From Parashewanella spongiae (lineage in GTDB: Bacteria > Pseudomonadota > Gammaproteobacteria > Enterobacterales > Shewanellaceae), in NCBI RefSeq assembly GCF_004358345.1, contig NZ_CP037952.1, positions 3,534,001 to 3,598,000 on the forward strand: a stretch of 64,000 nucleotides of DNA, given 5' to 3'. Of this stretch, positions 1-10,164 are shown piece by piece. The translations under genes and the position numbers were made by a program. The number at the start of each line of letters is the position of its first letter. Within the stretch, counting starts at the first letter, position 1. The notes below the pieces were generated by a model. That model had not been told where the DNA came from and did not search any database. It worked only from the letters and a program-made list of their open reading frames with translations.

Positions 1-50
1 TGATTAATGAGTAATATCCTTAATATTCATATAAAAATATAAAAAATATT

Positions 51-3000
51 TTGGCAATCAGTGTTCCCCTATCAGGCAAAAATACAAGCGTTTCTTGCAC
101 AGAAATGAGCAATACTCCTGACTTACCTTGTAATGGAAGTTTAACGTCCTCTCTTGAACTTAGCTTTTTTGGTACTTATCAGAATAATCCAGATCAAAAA
201 AAATATTCGGTTTGCTCAAAAGGTACTTCTTCAATCACTAATTTTGAACATTGGCACACTCAGGATGCTAGAAGAGAATACGAGGGGATGGAAGAAAATC
301 TTGGTGCCGAAGTTGAAATAGTCGAAAGTTCACCTCCTTTACTTGAATCATCTATGGATGACACTGATGAGTTTCAAAGATGTTTAATTGACGAAGCACA
401 TTCTTCGGATTTTTACCAATTCGAAGCTCAAGAAGATAATAGTTTTATTCACAGTAGGATGTTACAGGCCAGTAACCTTAATGCTGGTAAAGAAATAAAT
501 GAAGGATTATGCATAAACGACACTTGTCATCTTATGCACAAGGCATTAATTTCAATAATTAAATATGTAAGCGTTAAAGTATTCAACGAGAGTGTTTTAC
601 CCCTATTACAACAATGTAAAAAAGATAGTGAAATTCTTGAAGATGGGTTTCTTTTTTTATTCTATCCTCCATTTAACAGCTTATCGTTTAATGAGTGTAT
701 CGCGGCATGTCAGAATTATCAGATGGGAGTCATTAATGAACACTCTCAAATTTTAAGGGATAGTCAACCTGTTACTAAAACTTTAGAAGAAATTAACCCC
801 AGTTTACATCCATGCTTATCGTTGAAAATAGCAGAGGAAATAGAGCTTTCGCATGAAAGTGAAGGTTTTGAAGCTCATACAGAAGTCCCAACCACTAATG
901 ACGCCCAAACGAATGCCATAAAACCTACAGTACATAAGGTACTGAGTAACCAAATTGCTTTGAAGGATGTTCCAATTGTCCGGATAAAAACATACCTAAG
1001 ATCAAAAAATGCGTCGTCTTTACCTCCTTCAGTTGAAACATTCCTTAATACCCATATCAAGTTTGGAATATTAATAAAGATTGATAACCCTAAAGCCTGT
1101 TACTCTAGGATTATTCCGTGGTTACGGGACAACAATGTAACAAATTACGATTTATCATTAATGGTTAATTTAAAGGACCATGGTGCAATTAACTTAATGT
1201 TTAAAAAGGGGGAAAAGGGGGGAAAAAGAATAAACCTACTTAATTTTTGTGCATTAGCAATGATACTGGGGAAAAATCCACAGTGGCTTTTGACAGGGCA
1301 GGCTTTAAACAGGGACTTGCCACCTTTTGCCCCCTTTGATGCTGCAACAATGATGTTAGAAAGTGGTTTAACCTACCGTAGACGATTCATATTGTGCGGT
1401 CTGAATTCAATCGAAAAAAGTATACCTGAACGTAAGCTTGAAAAAGAAGAACAACGGTTCTTATTACAATTTAAGAAAACCGAATATTTCTCAAGTGACA
1501 CGCTAATAGAAAATAACACAATATTTCAAACCAGTAAGTTGAGACAATTTATAAATCGATTTATTGATGACAAATTGCCAAACGTACATAAATCTAAAGC
1601 TGTTATACAAAATGTTTTACTGAAATTTATCAATTTATTGGATAGCGATTATCGCTTAACGCCTCACGTAGTCTGTAGAGTGGCAAAAATCATGTGGGTT
1701 ACACCTTATGAATTAATCAAAGGTGAATACCCATCAAAGCGGCTTGAAGCGGATAAAAAATCAAAAGAAACGCCCATAAGTGAAATATATTATAAAAAAT
1801 CCATTCTATTTATAATTCGGCAGTATAGTTTGCATAAGAAAAATCCGTTGCCAAAGAGTATTATTGAATTTCTCGATACGCATACATGCGGACAAAAATA
1901 CTTATCAAAAAAAGCCCTGTTATCTAAATCAACAAAGTCTTATGAATATTATAATGAAGCGGAATATCATATTAGACTGGAGTGTCAATGTGAAGTTTTA
2001 GGTATCAGTAAGGCTGACTTGCACAGAATTGTAACTGGTAATCCTGATGGAGTAAGAATAGGTGTAAAAACTACATATAATAGGAGCTTATTGGTCGAAG
2101 AACTTTGTGCTTCCGCGTATGTATTAGGTGTAAGGCCGCAATGGCTTTTGTCAGGATTAGGGGCGATGATAGATGATGGTCAATTACCTTACCTCACACT
2201 TCCAAAACACACGCATAATGCACATAGAGTGATATTCAACCTATTTGATCAAGCATTAAAAATAAATAAGTCTCTTGAAATACCTGAAGTGATTTTTACG
2301 AGATTATCGGGACTAGCATCTTGTGTCGATACGCCATACGTTACTTTTAACAAGTCACATTTGTTTACTCATTTCTACGATAGATTATCAGAAGAAATTA
2401 GAATACAAGGTAGTAAAGAAGCATTTGTCAGCATATATGTAACAGGGATCAGCACTACCATTCAATCTATACGGCGGCAAGGTGGAATTAAGCATCACGC
2501 ATTATTAGGATTTGCGATGGCACTCAATTTACATCCAGATTGGTTAATAAAAGGGACTGGAAACAAATATATATCAAATAGAACCACTTCATTAATCCGT
2601 GCTCATGTTAAGCGAGATGAAAAAGAACTGAAGATGCTAGCTGAGTATAGTAACCATGACCATCCGGAAATAGAAACACCATTAGCTTTTTTTTCACGTT
2701 ATGTGGAAAGTGAAAACATAAGTATTCAAGATGATGTAATGCTTTTTTTTCTGACTAACCCAATTACGGGGGATCAGAGTCTTAGAGAATTTTTGATTGC
2801 GAGTAAGGCCACCAACCCAAATGTAATAAAAGATCAGTGCGAAGATAAACTTTTATACGACCATGTCAATTTCACCAAAGAGAAGATGTTCAGTAGAATA
2901 AAAAGAGTCGCCGAAGGTCGTGGGGTAACACTTACCGATATATCAAGAAGAATAAACAAAAGTTCAGCGTACTTAAGCTCAGTTTTACATCATCCAGCAG

Positions 3001-3431
3001 AAAAGAAGGGAAGTACATATTTTAAACGAGGCGATTTAGCGCTTATTTCACACCTACTAGGGTGTGCTCCTGCTTATTTTATCACAGGGGTTGGGAGAAT
3101 ACGTGAAGAGTCTGTCTTATCTAAGCTCCCATTAGGTTGCATGAAGTGCAATGCTAAGAAGAATATGCCGCCACAGTTGAAAAAGCTTGGAAATAATGCG
3201 ATGAGATCAAAAAACGCTCAATCTAAATTTGTCAATGCTGAAACGCGTGCGCCTAAAAGGTCGCGAGTAAAAAGTCGAGTAGATGTATCTCTACCACCCA
3301 GAAAAAAAGTACATGTAAGTGAATTTAAGCTCATGAAGTTACAACTTAAAAAAGTTAACAAACACGTAGCAATTCATACCCAGAAACGTCATTACCTCAG
3401 TATCAATAACAAGTCATCAGTCCTCAAGTGA
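51..3431 (+). CDS. Large protein with five degenerate Cro/CI-type HTH-like modules
   Basis: Protein of 1126 aa with a TTG start; an in-frame stop at 21-23 excludes a longer version, and an ATG at residue 19 is an alternative start. The N-terminal 300 residues are acidic and Ser/Thr-rich with no motif I recognise. After that a motif typical of the end of XRE/CI-type HTH domains (hydrophobic helix, then LG-x-x-P-x-WLL-x-G) recurs at about residues 395-418, 536-561 (degenerate), 680-703, 815-838 and 993-1015. Examples are NPQWLLTG, RPQWLLSG, HPDWLIKG and APAYFITG. The last module (about residues 945-1015) reads as a complete HTH fold with a TLTDISRRINKSSAYLS helix pair. The C-terminal 90 residues are Lys/Arg-rich, as in a nucleic-acid-binding tail. 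No signal peptide or membrane segment. Repeated DNA-binding modules in one chain are inferred; the function is unknown. Confidence 0.6.
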   Translation: MAISVPLSGKNTSVSCTEMSNTPDLPCNGSLTSSLELSFFGTYQNNPDQKKYSVCSKGTSSITNFEHWHTQDARREYEGMEENLGAEVEIVESSPPLLESSMDDTDEFQRCLIDEAHSSDFYQFEAQEDNSFIHSRMLQASNLNAGKEINEGLCINDTCHLMHKALISIIKYVSVKVFNESVLPLLQQCKKDSEILEDGFLFLFYPPFNSLSFNECIAACQNYQMGVINEHSQILRDSQPVTKTLEEINPSLHPCLSLKIAEEIELSHESEGFEAHTEVPTTNDAQTNAIKPTVHKVLSNQIALKDVPIVRIKTYLRSKNASSLPPSVETFLNTHIKFGILIKIDNPKACYSRIIPWLRDNNVTNYDLSLMVNLKDHGAINLMFKKGEKGGKRINLLNFCALAMILGKNPQWLLTGQALNRDLPPFAPFDAATMMLESGLTYRRRFILCGLNSIEKSIPERKLEKEEQRFLLQFKKTEYFSSDTLIENNTIFQTSKLRQFINRFIDDKLPNVHKSKAVIQNVLLKFINLLDSDYRLTPHVVCRVAKIMWVTPYELIKGEYPSKRLEADKKSKETPISEIYYKKSILFIIRQYSLHKKNPLPKSIIEFLDTHTCGQKYLSKKALLSKSTKSYEYYNEAEYHIRLECQCEVLGISKADLHRIVTGNPDGVRIGVKTTYNRSLLVEELCASAYVLGVRPQWLLSGLGAMIDDGQLPYLTLPKHTHNAHRVIFNLFDQALKINKSLEIPEVIFTRLSGLASCVDTPYVTFNKSHLFTHFYDRLSEEIRIQGSKEAFVSIYVTGISTTIQSIRRQGGIKHHALLGFAMALNLHPDWLIKGTGNKYISNRTTSLIRAHVKRDEKELKMLAEYSNHDHPEIETPLAFFSRYVESENISIQDDVMLFFLTNPITGDQSLREFLIASKATNPNVIKDQCEDKLLYDHVNFTKEKMFSRIKRVAEGRGVTLTDISRRINKSSAYLSSVLHHPAEKKGSTYFKRGDLALISHLLGCAPAYFITGVGRIREESVLSKLPLGCMKCNAKKNMPPQLKKLGNNAMRSKNAQSKFVNAETRAPKRSRVKSRVDVSLPPRKKVHVSEFKLMKLQLKKVNKHVAIHTQKRHYLSINNKSSVLK

Positions 3432-3454
3432 CATGTATGGCACGTTGCATTTAT

Positions 3455-3464
3455 CCCCCCCCCC
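3455..3464. repeat. C10 homopolymer tract
   Basis: Ten consecutive C residues about 25 bp downstream of the preceding stop codon. It is intergenic, so it does not obviously switch a reading frame. Confidence 0.8.
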
Positions 3465-3553
3465 GAACACAAGCGAAAGCGAGTCGCTTTTGAATTAACG
3501 TCCGCTGAACGACGTTTGGACCGACATTCCGCACCTAGAAAATTGCATTCTAA

Positions 3554-4087
3554 AAAACTCGGCCGCAAGCAACCGAGTTTTAGAAAAGCCCAAGTTGATC
3601 CGCACTTTTCTCTTTTTTATCTAATTCCGACAATTGATCCTGAACATACTTTCGTATGACCTCTTCAGTAGCGTTTCCTATAGTTTCGACAAAATAACTT
3701 TGTGTCCAAAGCTTACCTCCCCAAAAGTAACGCCTTTTTATATCTGGGTAACCCTTGAAGAATTCTCTCGCTGAAATACTTTAGATTATTTGCATGACAT
3801 TGCTTGGTGATATCTTCGGCTCACCTCTAATGACCATGTGGATATGATCAACTGGAATTTCTAATTCAACTATATCAATGTCATAGTCGTAACCAATTTT
3901 ATAACTAATTGATTTTAAGCCTTCACGATAAGGCTCTATAAACACTTTGCGCCGATATTTTGGTATCCATACAAAGTGATACATTAATCTGTATACGTGA
4001 TGTGAATTTCTTAGAAGTTCCATATACAGGATAATATAGACCGAGCTTCGCCCAGTCTACACTATCCAGCACGGGGGTAAGCCCCCG
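3554..4087 (-). mobile_element. IS200/IS605-family element (approximate bounds)
   Basis: A tnpA-like gene flanked by subterminal hairpins, as expected for IS200/IS605: AAAACTCGG paired with CCGAGTTTT (3554-3581) on the 3' side, and CGGGGG-taag-CCCCCG-type stems (4072-4087) plus TAGAC/GTCTA (about 4037-4059) on the 5' side. The family transposes as single strands and makes no target duplication, so the exact ends cannot be read by eye. Confidence 0.65.
3580..4023 (-). pseudogene. tnpA: IS200/IS605 TnpA transposase with in-frame TAA stop
   Basis: The 80-codon first part contains the HUH metal-binding motif (VDHIHMVI) and the conserved start RNSHHVYRLMYHFVWIPKYR. It stops at TAA (3781-3783) directly after NVMQII, where the family normally has Lys. 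The same frame then continues for 67 codons with SISAREFFKGYPDIKRRYFW and the catalytic-tyrosine region QSYFVETIG, ending at 3580. One AAA to TAA change therefore separates the HUH motif from the catalytic Tyr. Without suppression the product should be inactive. Full length would be 147 aa, normal for the family. Confidence 0.85.
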
Positions 4088-4273
4088 AAATTTTCGCTAC
4101 GCGCGTTAAACAAACTTAGATCGCTCCACGCTGATGAGTGACTTTTGCTGTACACCTCTGACAATTTTGAACGAGATACATAAGTACCTGTCGATAAGTT
4201 CTTTGATAATTATTGTGTTCAGGTTTAGTGCTATACAAGACGCAATGTAGGGCGCACAGCCGTAGCTATGTAA

Positions 4274-4438
4274 GGGAACTAGCGATTTAGAAAGTACCAA
4301 TCAATATTTTAAATTTTTTTTGTCATACCTGCAAAGGCTGGTATCCAGTGACTTTTATAGAAAAGCTTAAAGGCACTAGACTCCAGCCTGCGCTGGAGTG
4401 ACGAGGATTCATCGGTATACTTTCTTCCGCAGCGTCCC
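4274..4438. repeat. R2 small mobile repeat, copy 1 (165 bp)
   Basis: Same length (165 bp) and ends (GGGA...GTCCC) as the copies at 28298-28462 and 55549-55713, though more diverged inside. Flanked by TAA on both sides (4271-4273 and 4439-4441), a 3-bp target duplication. The interior carries two inverted dispersed-repeat blocks (GGCTGGTATCCAG and CTCCAGCCTGCGCTGGAG). Confidence 0.75.
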
Positions 4439-4441
4439 TAA

Positions 4442-4678
4442 CCGAAGTTGCAACACCGTAGAGTGCTGAAACTGGGCACTAGATTTCTTGTCCTTGCTGT
4501 GTGCAGACCAACTCGGGTATCGCATTAATACGGCTGCGATTAATTACATGAAACAAAAAAATTACCCATAGCACAGCGGAAAAGTCTTGCCAATCATCCA
4601 TGTCAATTTCTTGGGATCTATTTTCAAAATTTTGGGTTCCCACTAGTTCCCAATTTATATTGGACGCACAGTAATGCC
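4442..4678. other. Short unassigned stretch before IS4 copy 1
   Basis: A minus-strand open frame runs through here (about 66 codons) and into the IS4 end. Its predicted peptide contains DMDDWQDFSAVLWVIF and matches nothing I recognise. It may be the tail of a gene cut by the insertion. Confidence 0.3.
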
Positions 4679-6178
4679 CCCCAGAGGGCAATGGCACTAA
4701 CTTAAGAATTACTTCTGATATACCTTAAGCCTACGTGCTTGCTTTCTTGAATGTTGTAACCTTGGTGTCGGTTTCGGTCGCCTTTTCTTTGCTCTCGGTT
4801 CTTTTCTCCCTGGGCGATTGCCAACGATATGCTCGCCGATAATATCTGCTATCACATCCAATAAAGTGTCAATGATCCCTTCGGTGGCTTGCAAAAGTAA
4901 TATCTGAAAATCTTGTAATGCGTCATGTGCGGCTTTAAAACTTGCCTCTCTAGGCGATATTCCTTTTTTTTTCTGCCGCTCGGCACATAAGTGCCCTTAT
5001 CATGTTGTAAACTAACAAATGAACATCAATTTCCTTACGCACCATATCTGGACTACCACACCTTAAAATATCCATTTTCATCATGGTCTTGATTGACCTA
5101 AAATCCAACTCGATATGCCATCGTGAAACGTATAAATCAATAATATCTTGCTTCGGATAGACTTCTTTATCCGTGAGCGTGGTAACAATGATACGTTTCT
5201 TTGTTCCTACCATTCTGACGATAAGCTCTTCTGGCACTTGAGCGTAATCCTCTGGGGTCATCCATTCTGGACAGGATGGACGAATTAGCTTAAATAAACC
5301 ATCTCGCTTACCCAGCTTTTCTTCACAGGTTCTGAAATCGACATTTCTGGCTCCGTTTTTTTCGAAAACAGCATCAACGCCTAACCCCATTAGTCCTGCA
5401 AGAACAAAGTAGTTTTCGAAATTAGCATCTCCCAGCACAATGTCACCTTGTTTCAAGTCTGACTGCATACTTCTTAATAGTGCCTGCTCGCCAGTACCTT
5501 TCCCTTTACAAGGTGAAACAGCCGAGTCAATGACTGCACCGCTTCCCAAAGAAATTAACACTAAAATCCGCAGCTGAGGAAAGCCCAGCCCTTCTTTTTG
5601 TGATTTAGGTTGAGGGAATTGGGCTTGGTTCTCGTGCGTATCAGGCATAGATAGTGTTGAGCCGTCAGTTAATAGCACTCTACGGCCATGCCATAAGTAT
5701 TTCCCTTGAATCGCTTCATCTAAGTTTTTTCCTGATTTCTTCAATAGCGATTTAATTGATTCTGGAGATAACCGTTTTCTTGCTTTGCAGTAGGGACCTG
5801 TAATTGTGCTGTTTTTCTCTCGACCTATAGCAATTTGATCTCTAGCGTCACTGATTAGTGTGCAACGACAAGATTTGTTTTCACTGGCAACTTGCTTCAT
5901 GAAAAGCGAAAGAGTGTGGCAAGCGGGATATTTGCGTACTCTTTGAGTATTATCTTTTTGAAAATCTTCTAAATCTTGCAGAGTGAGAATTGAAGAAAGT
6001 TCATCTTCTTCCGTTTGAGCAAAGCGACGTAACAATTCTGGGGCATCATTGAAGAATTGGCGAGTTGTAGTATTCATGGCGTGACACTAGAAAAACCTTA
6101 ATCTGTATGATTTACTCTCTATTGTTCAATTAGTAAACCTTCAGCTAAATCTTAAGTTAGTGCCATTGCCCCAGAGGG
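4679..6178 (-). mobile_element. IS4-family insertion sequence, copy 1, with 10-bp target duplication
   Basis: The element spans 4689-6168 (1480 bp), bounded by inverted repeats CAATGGCACTAACTTAAGA and its complement. CCCCAGAGGG is present on both sides (4679-4688 and 6169-6178), a clean 10-bp target duplication consistent with the IS4 family. A near-identical second copy lies at 10165-11642. Confidence 0.9.
4709..6077 (-). CDS. IS4-family transposase, copy 1, frame interrupted at an A9 tract
   Basis: The main frame (4950-6077, 375 codons) has DDE motifs including LLTDGSTLSMPD, VLGDANFENY and YVSRWHIELDFRSIKT. It ends at EKKRNIA. The basic C-terminal part (GISPREASFK ... RLKVYQK, ending at 4709) is in another frame. 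The switch point is a run of nine A on the coding strand; eight would fuse both parts in one frame, and copy 2 has seven. Transcriptional slippage or ribosomal frameshifting could yield the full protein of about 450 aa; a plain inactivating indel or homopolymer sequencing error is also possible. No nonsense codon is seen in this copy. Confidence 0.8.
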
Positions 6179-6504
6179 GGGGAAGTATCGTTTAACATTA
6201 TAGTCACTCTAGCTAAGGCTAGAAACGAAGTAACGATAGTTTTGTATGTCGGCAGTCTAGCGTCATTTTCTTGTTTAGTGAAAGTCACTGGATACCAGCC
6301 TACGCTTGTATGATAAAACACAAACCTTTTGTGTTAGTTCGCCCCAAGGGGCGAAGAATTAAACCCAGAGTGATTAAAAACCTAATTGTTTGGACATGTC
6401 ATTTTGCAAAGTACATTTTACGAGATTGACATCAAGGTTCAAAATGAAAACAAAGATCAACAACCGTAAATCGCTAATCTCTGTTTCATGGTTCACCCAA
6501 GGTG
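6179..6504. other. Intergenic region with repeat fragments, downstream of the dehydratase gene
   Basis: No gene seen. It holds a copy of a short motif (GATAGTTTTGTATGTCGG, about 6233-6255) that recurs near 55142, 55480 and 62205, and a fragment of the dispersed repeat (GTCACTGGATACCAGCC). Two hairpins, AACACAAA/TTTGTGTT (about 6315-6335) and TTCGCCCC/GGGGCGAA (6336-6354), could end transcription of the neighbouring minus-strand gene, though neither has a clear T-run on that strand. Confidence 0.4.
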
Positions 6505-8460
6505 CTATTGATTAATATGAACGATTTTTGTCTCGCTCTTACTCGGTAAACGGATTTCAGATTTTTGTTGCCACACTAGATCACAAATGCCATCAGTGGG
6601 TGCAAAACCAGTCGGTGCATCCAATAAGATAGAACGAATTTCTTCATGGTTAAAGTAATGGCAAGCTGTGTCTAACCGTTCTAAAATTTGCTCAAGCGCC
6701 TTCCAAGATAAACACGCCTCATTAGCGGTCATGATACGTTCATGATCGGTTCCAGTTACATTATCACCAATCAGCAGTTCTTCATAAAGCTTTTCACCGG
6801 GTCTGAGCCCGCTGAATTCAATCGCAATATCGCCATCTATATTGATTTCGTCTTTAACCGTAAAACCACTCAATCGAATCATTTTCGCAGCCAAATCAAC
6901 GATTTTTACTGACTGTCCCATATCGAGGACGAAGACGTCACCACCTTTGCCCATTGCACCCGCTTGGATCACTAACTGAGAGGCTTCAGGGATCGTCATG
7001 AAATATCGGGTGATTTCAGGGTGTGTCACAGTCACTGGACCACCACTGGCAATTTGGTTTCTGAATAAAGGAACCACAGATCCTGACGAGCCCAGTACAT
7101 TACCGAACCGAACCATACAAAAGCGAGTGTTATGGTTTTCGTTGGCCAATGCTTGAAGGGACAGCTCAGCCATGCGCTTGGTCGTACCCATCACATTGGT
7201 CGGACGTACCGCTTTATCTGTCGAGATCAAAACAAAGGTTTCGACATTGCTCTCAACCGCCGCTTGTGCCGTGTAAAGGGTACCAAAAACATTATTTCTC
7301 ACACCTTCAACCACATTATGTTCAACCAGTGGCACATGCTTATAAGCCGCAGCGTGATAAACGGTCTGTACATTGAACGCTTTCATCACAGCCAATACGC
7401 GGTTTTTACGTTGCACCGACCCCATTATTGGCAAGATTTCAACGTTAATGCCGAGTTCTTCCGCTGCTGTACAGCTTAGCTCTCGTTCAATTGAATATAA
7501 ACCAAACTCAGATAGCTCGAACAACACCAACTTTGTTGGCAACTGTCTCAATATTTGTCGACATAATTCTGAGCCAATTGAGCCACCAGCACCGGTCACC
7601 ATCACTACTTTATTTTTAATGTTGGACGACATTAAATCATTTCTTGGCGCAACAGAATCACGCCCTAGAAGATCATCAATCTCAACTTCTTTGATGTCGG
7701 TGTAAAGCTTTTCGCCACTGACTAATTCAGCCATTGCAGGTAAGGTTAAGACTTGTACCGCTAATGGTTCAAGTTTGAGTAAAATTTCTTGTCGACGCGC
7801 ACGACTGGCGCTTGGCATCGCCAGTAATATTTTAGTGACTGACTTTTGGGCAATGAGTTTTTGAATGATTGAAGGTGAATGTACATGCACACCTTGGACA
7901 ACACTGCCATGCAAAGATACATCATCATCCACAAAGGCAAATGGAAAATACTCACAGCTTTGCGTCAACGAGGTCACTAATTGTCGCCCACCAACACCAG
8001 CCCCATAAATAATCACGGGCTCGCCCACACGCTTAGTACCACGGCCCACCCAACTACGCACTATACTGCGGCTGCCTCCAATAAAAAAGAGCGCAAACAT
8101 GCCGTAAATAATGGGGACGACGCGAGATAATTCGGCATCAAACGCCATACCAATGAACGTCATCAAAAAAGCAGAAACAGCCACGCCCCCAACGATGGCG
8201 AACATAGCTTGTGTTCCCATATAACGCAGCACCGCACGATATAAGCCGAGTTTGGCAAAACAATAAAGGCTCATTGGAAGAGTGAATAAAAATACCGACC
8301 AATGATGAGATAATGACAATACACTCATATCAAATGAATGAAATAACAACGCTGCCCAAAAAGAAATGGCCAAAAAAACGGTATCTAGCATAATACTAAT
8401 AATACGTTTTTGACTACGTTTTAACGAAAAAATTAATTGTAAAAAATCCATTTTACTCAC
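6505..8460 (-). CDS. Membrane-anchored UDP-sugar 4,6-dehydratase (WbpM/PglF/CapD type)
   Basis: 651 aa, the usual length for the large family members. N-terminus: about four membrane segments (residues 20-130), then a CoA-binding-like Rossmann segment (IIYGAGVGGRQL), then the catalytic SDR domain with VTGAGGSIGSE (about residue 285) and STDKAVRPTN-VMGTTK (about 411-428). In that motif the SDR tyrosine is replaced by Met, as in WbpM/PglF. Family role: removes water from UDP-GlcNAc to give the 4-keto-6-deoxy sugar, first step toward bacillosamine or FucNAc/QuiNAc sugars, at the inner membrane. Its likely partners (PglE-, PglD- and PglC-like genes at 35.9-38.3 kb) lie beyond the mobile island. 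The UDP-GlcNAc substrate is inferred. Confidence 0.9.
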   Translation of the reverse strand: MSKMDFLQLIFSLKRSQKRIISIMLDTVFLAISFWAALLFHSFDMSVLSLSHHWSVFLFTLPMSLYCFAKLGLYRAVLRYMGTQAMFAIVGGVAVSAFLMTFIGMAFDAELSRVVPIIYGMFALFFIGGSRSIVRSWVGRGTKRVGEPVIIYGAGVGGRQLVTSLTQSCEYFPFAFVDDDVSLHGSVVQGVHVHSPSIIQKLIAQKSVTKILLAMPSASRARRQEILLKLEPLAVQVLTLPAMAELVSGEKLYTDIKEVEIDDLLGRDSVAPRNDLMSSNIKNKVVMVTGAGGSIGSELCRQILRQLPTKLVLFELSEFGLYSIERELSCTAAEELGINVEILPIMGSVQRKNRVLAVMKAFNVQTVYHAAAYKHVPLVEHNVVEGVRNNVFGTLYTAQAAVESNVETFVLISTDKAVRPTNVMGTTKRMAELSLQALANENHNTRFCMVRFGNVLGSSGSVVPLFRNQIASGGPVTVTHPEITRYFMTIPEASQLVIQAGAMGKGGDVFVLDMGQSVKIVDLAAKMIRLSGFTVKDEINIDGDIAIEFSGLRPGEKLYEELLIGDNVTGTDHERIMTANEACLSWKALEQILERLDTACHYFNHEEIRSILLDAPTGFAPTDGICDLVWQQKSEIRLPSKSETKIVHINQ

Positions 8461-8623
8461 TCTATATTTAACACATTCATGTTCGAAAAATCTTAACGGC
8501 GTTGCGATTCACAATGAATAGCCACATTCAAACATACTACATTGCCAGATTGTAGCACACTTCATATCAATTAAAGCAACAGTTCAAGTACGCGTTGTGA
8601 TGCTCTTCTTAATACAATAAATA

Positions 8624-9739
8624 ACTCATGTTACGCACTAACAGCTTTTAGAGTTTGAAGTTCTGTAAAGGCTGTTTTTAATGCTTTTATATACAGTTTC
8701 GCCCTCAGTTGAAATTTATTCATTTTCAGTTTTAAAGCTAAGGTTTCAAGCCTAAATGCACTATAAATTGATAAAAATTGATGATTACTTTGTGTTTTAA
8801 CTGTATGTGCTGGAGAACGGGTAATTGCCGCATTTGACTTCAGGTTTTTATGGAAGAGTTCAACGTTCCATCGTTTTTGATAGACCGCTTGGATGAACTC
8901 ATCATCACAACTTAAATCACTGCATAACAAGTAAAGCTCGCCTGTACTTCCATCTTTGTTTTTAAAGACTTTCTTGGATAACTGTAACTCAAAATCTACC
9001 CCAGATATCCAAACTTTGACAGACTGCCCTTCTTGAAACTCAAGTGTATCAACCCGTTGTGATTTCTTATGCTTCTTATCATCTTCACTCAAAGAAACAA
9101 GACGATTAGATTTGCACGCCATGATAAAATCCTTGTGGCATTTGTGTTTGATAAACAGCATATTTTCATTTGAACAGAACCAACTGTCTGCTAGAACATA
9201 TTTGAATTTAAGTTGGTTTTGGTAACTAATTTCTAAAAGCTCTCTAAAATCTTCATTCTTAGTTGTTTCAGACATTCTGCGAACTTTCTTAGTTTTCAGA
9301 TCACAATAGGGAATTGGCTTAGTGATCAACTTATAAGATACTGGAATTGATACACCTTGGGAGTAGTAAAGACAATTAAGAAGGTTAATCTCTTTAACGG
9401 TTCGATTTTTTGTGTGGTCGTAGTGGTAAGCGATCAAGTCGCTTTCGTCCGTATAAGGCTTTTCTTCAATCGTATCATCGAAAATAAGAACGGCATCATC
9501 TTCTTCGACCTGTCTTACAGTGGATTTAACCATTCCTCAAAGAGTTTTACTGGTGAACTCGTTAGTAGAAAGGAGTCTTGTTACCTGATCATGACTGTAA
9601 GCACCATCTAGTAAGTCTGACATCCCTGTTGCTGTTACTTGTCCAAAGCTAGATAGTTCGTAATCGCTATACAGCTCTAGTAATTCATCGTTCATAGCTT
9701 GATTATGCCACTAATTTTTAGGCGGTGCGTAACATGAGT
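8624..9739 (-). mobile_element. DDE insertion sequence (IS701/IS4-like), 1116 bp
   Basis: Bounded by perfect 14-bp inverted repeats ACTCATGTTACGCA (8624-8637) and TGCGTAACATGAGT (9726-9739); the transposase stop codon lies inside the left repeat. The flanks are A/T-rich and no target duplication can be assigned with confidence. Confidence 0.8.
8631..9695 (-). pseudogene. IS701/IS4-like transposase with in-frame TGA
   Basis: The 300-codon part from 9533 has the DDE signature LIFDDTIEEKP, YVLADSWFCSNENM and YQKRWNVELFHKNLK. The same frame continues upstream to an ATG at 9695 (MNDELLELYSDYELSSFGQ ... TNEFTSKTL), interrupted only by TGA at 9540-9542, where Trp (TGG) is likely. Full length would be about 354 aa. 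The remaining internal ATG lies just after the stop, so a shortened protein might still be made. Assignment between IS701 and a neighbouring IS4 group is not certain. Confidence 0.8.
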
Positions 9740-10164
9740 AAATAAAATAACTGATGAATGATCCTAGATCTCGGGTATACATATAAAATAAATAATTGTA
9801 ACTCGAGTAGCCTATTTTATTTAAAAATAGACAGTTAAGCATTACAGTTCGTTTTTTAAGTGAGTGCTAAACGTCCTTGGAGACGGTTAAAAACACGCTT
9901 CCATAATCTGAAGGATGACCTAATTTCAACCTCTGAATGAACATTTTTCAGGCATCGTTCTTACTTTTGTATACGCGGTTATTTCCTTCATCATTTACCT
10001 ATTCATAAACAATGAAGTTTGACTCTCAGTAATACCTAAAAACTGTCGATATTGTTGTGTCATTGTATTTTGCGAACTAAACCTCCTTCACCCATTCAGA
10101 GAAGGAAATGGCCGGACACTAAGGTTCTTTTTTGAAGAACTTCTTTACCTATTAGGTTATGACG
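9740..10164. other. Gene-free stretch between two insertion sequences
   Basis: About 425 bp with no convincing coding frame on either strand. A 22-codon minus-strand frame (start near 10066) is preceded by a GGAGG-like sequence but is too short to assign. Probably debris left between insertions. Confidence 0.4.

Noticed and set aside
4106-4300. 64-codon minus-strand frame upstream of the dead IS200 gene
   Set aside because: It crosses the R2 border, has no ribosome binding site and no recognisable motif; likely chance.
7132-7705. Three overlapping plus-strand frames opposite the WbpM-like gene
   Set aside because: They lie wholly antisense to a clear gene and have no family similarity that I recognise.
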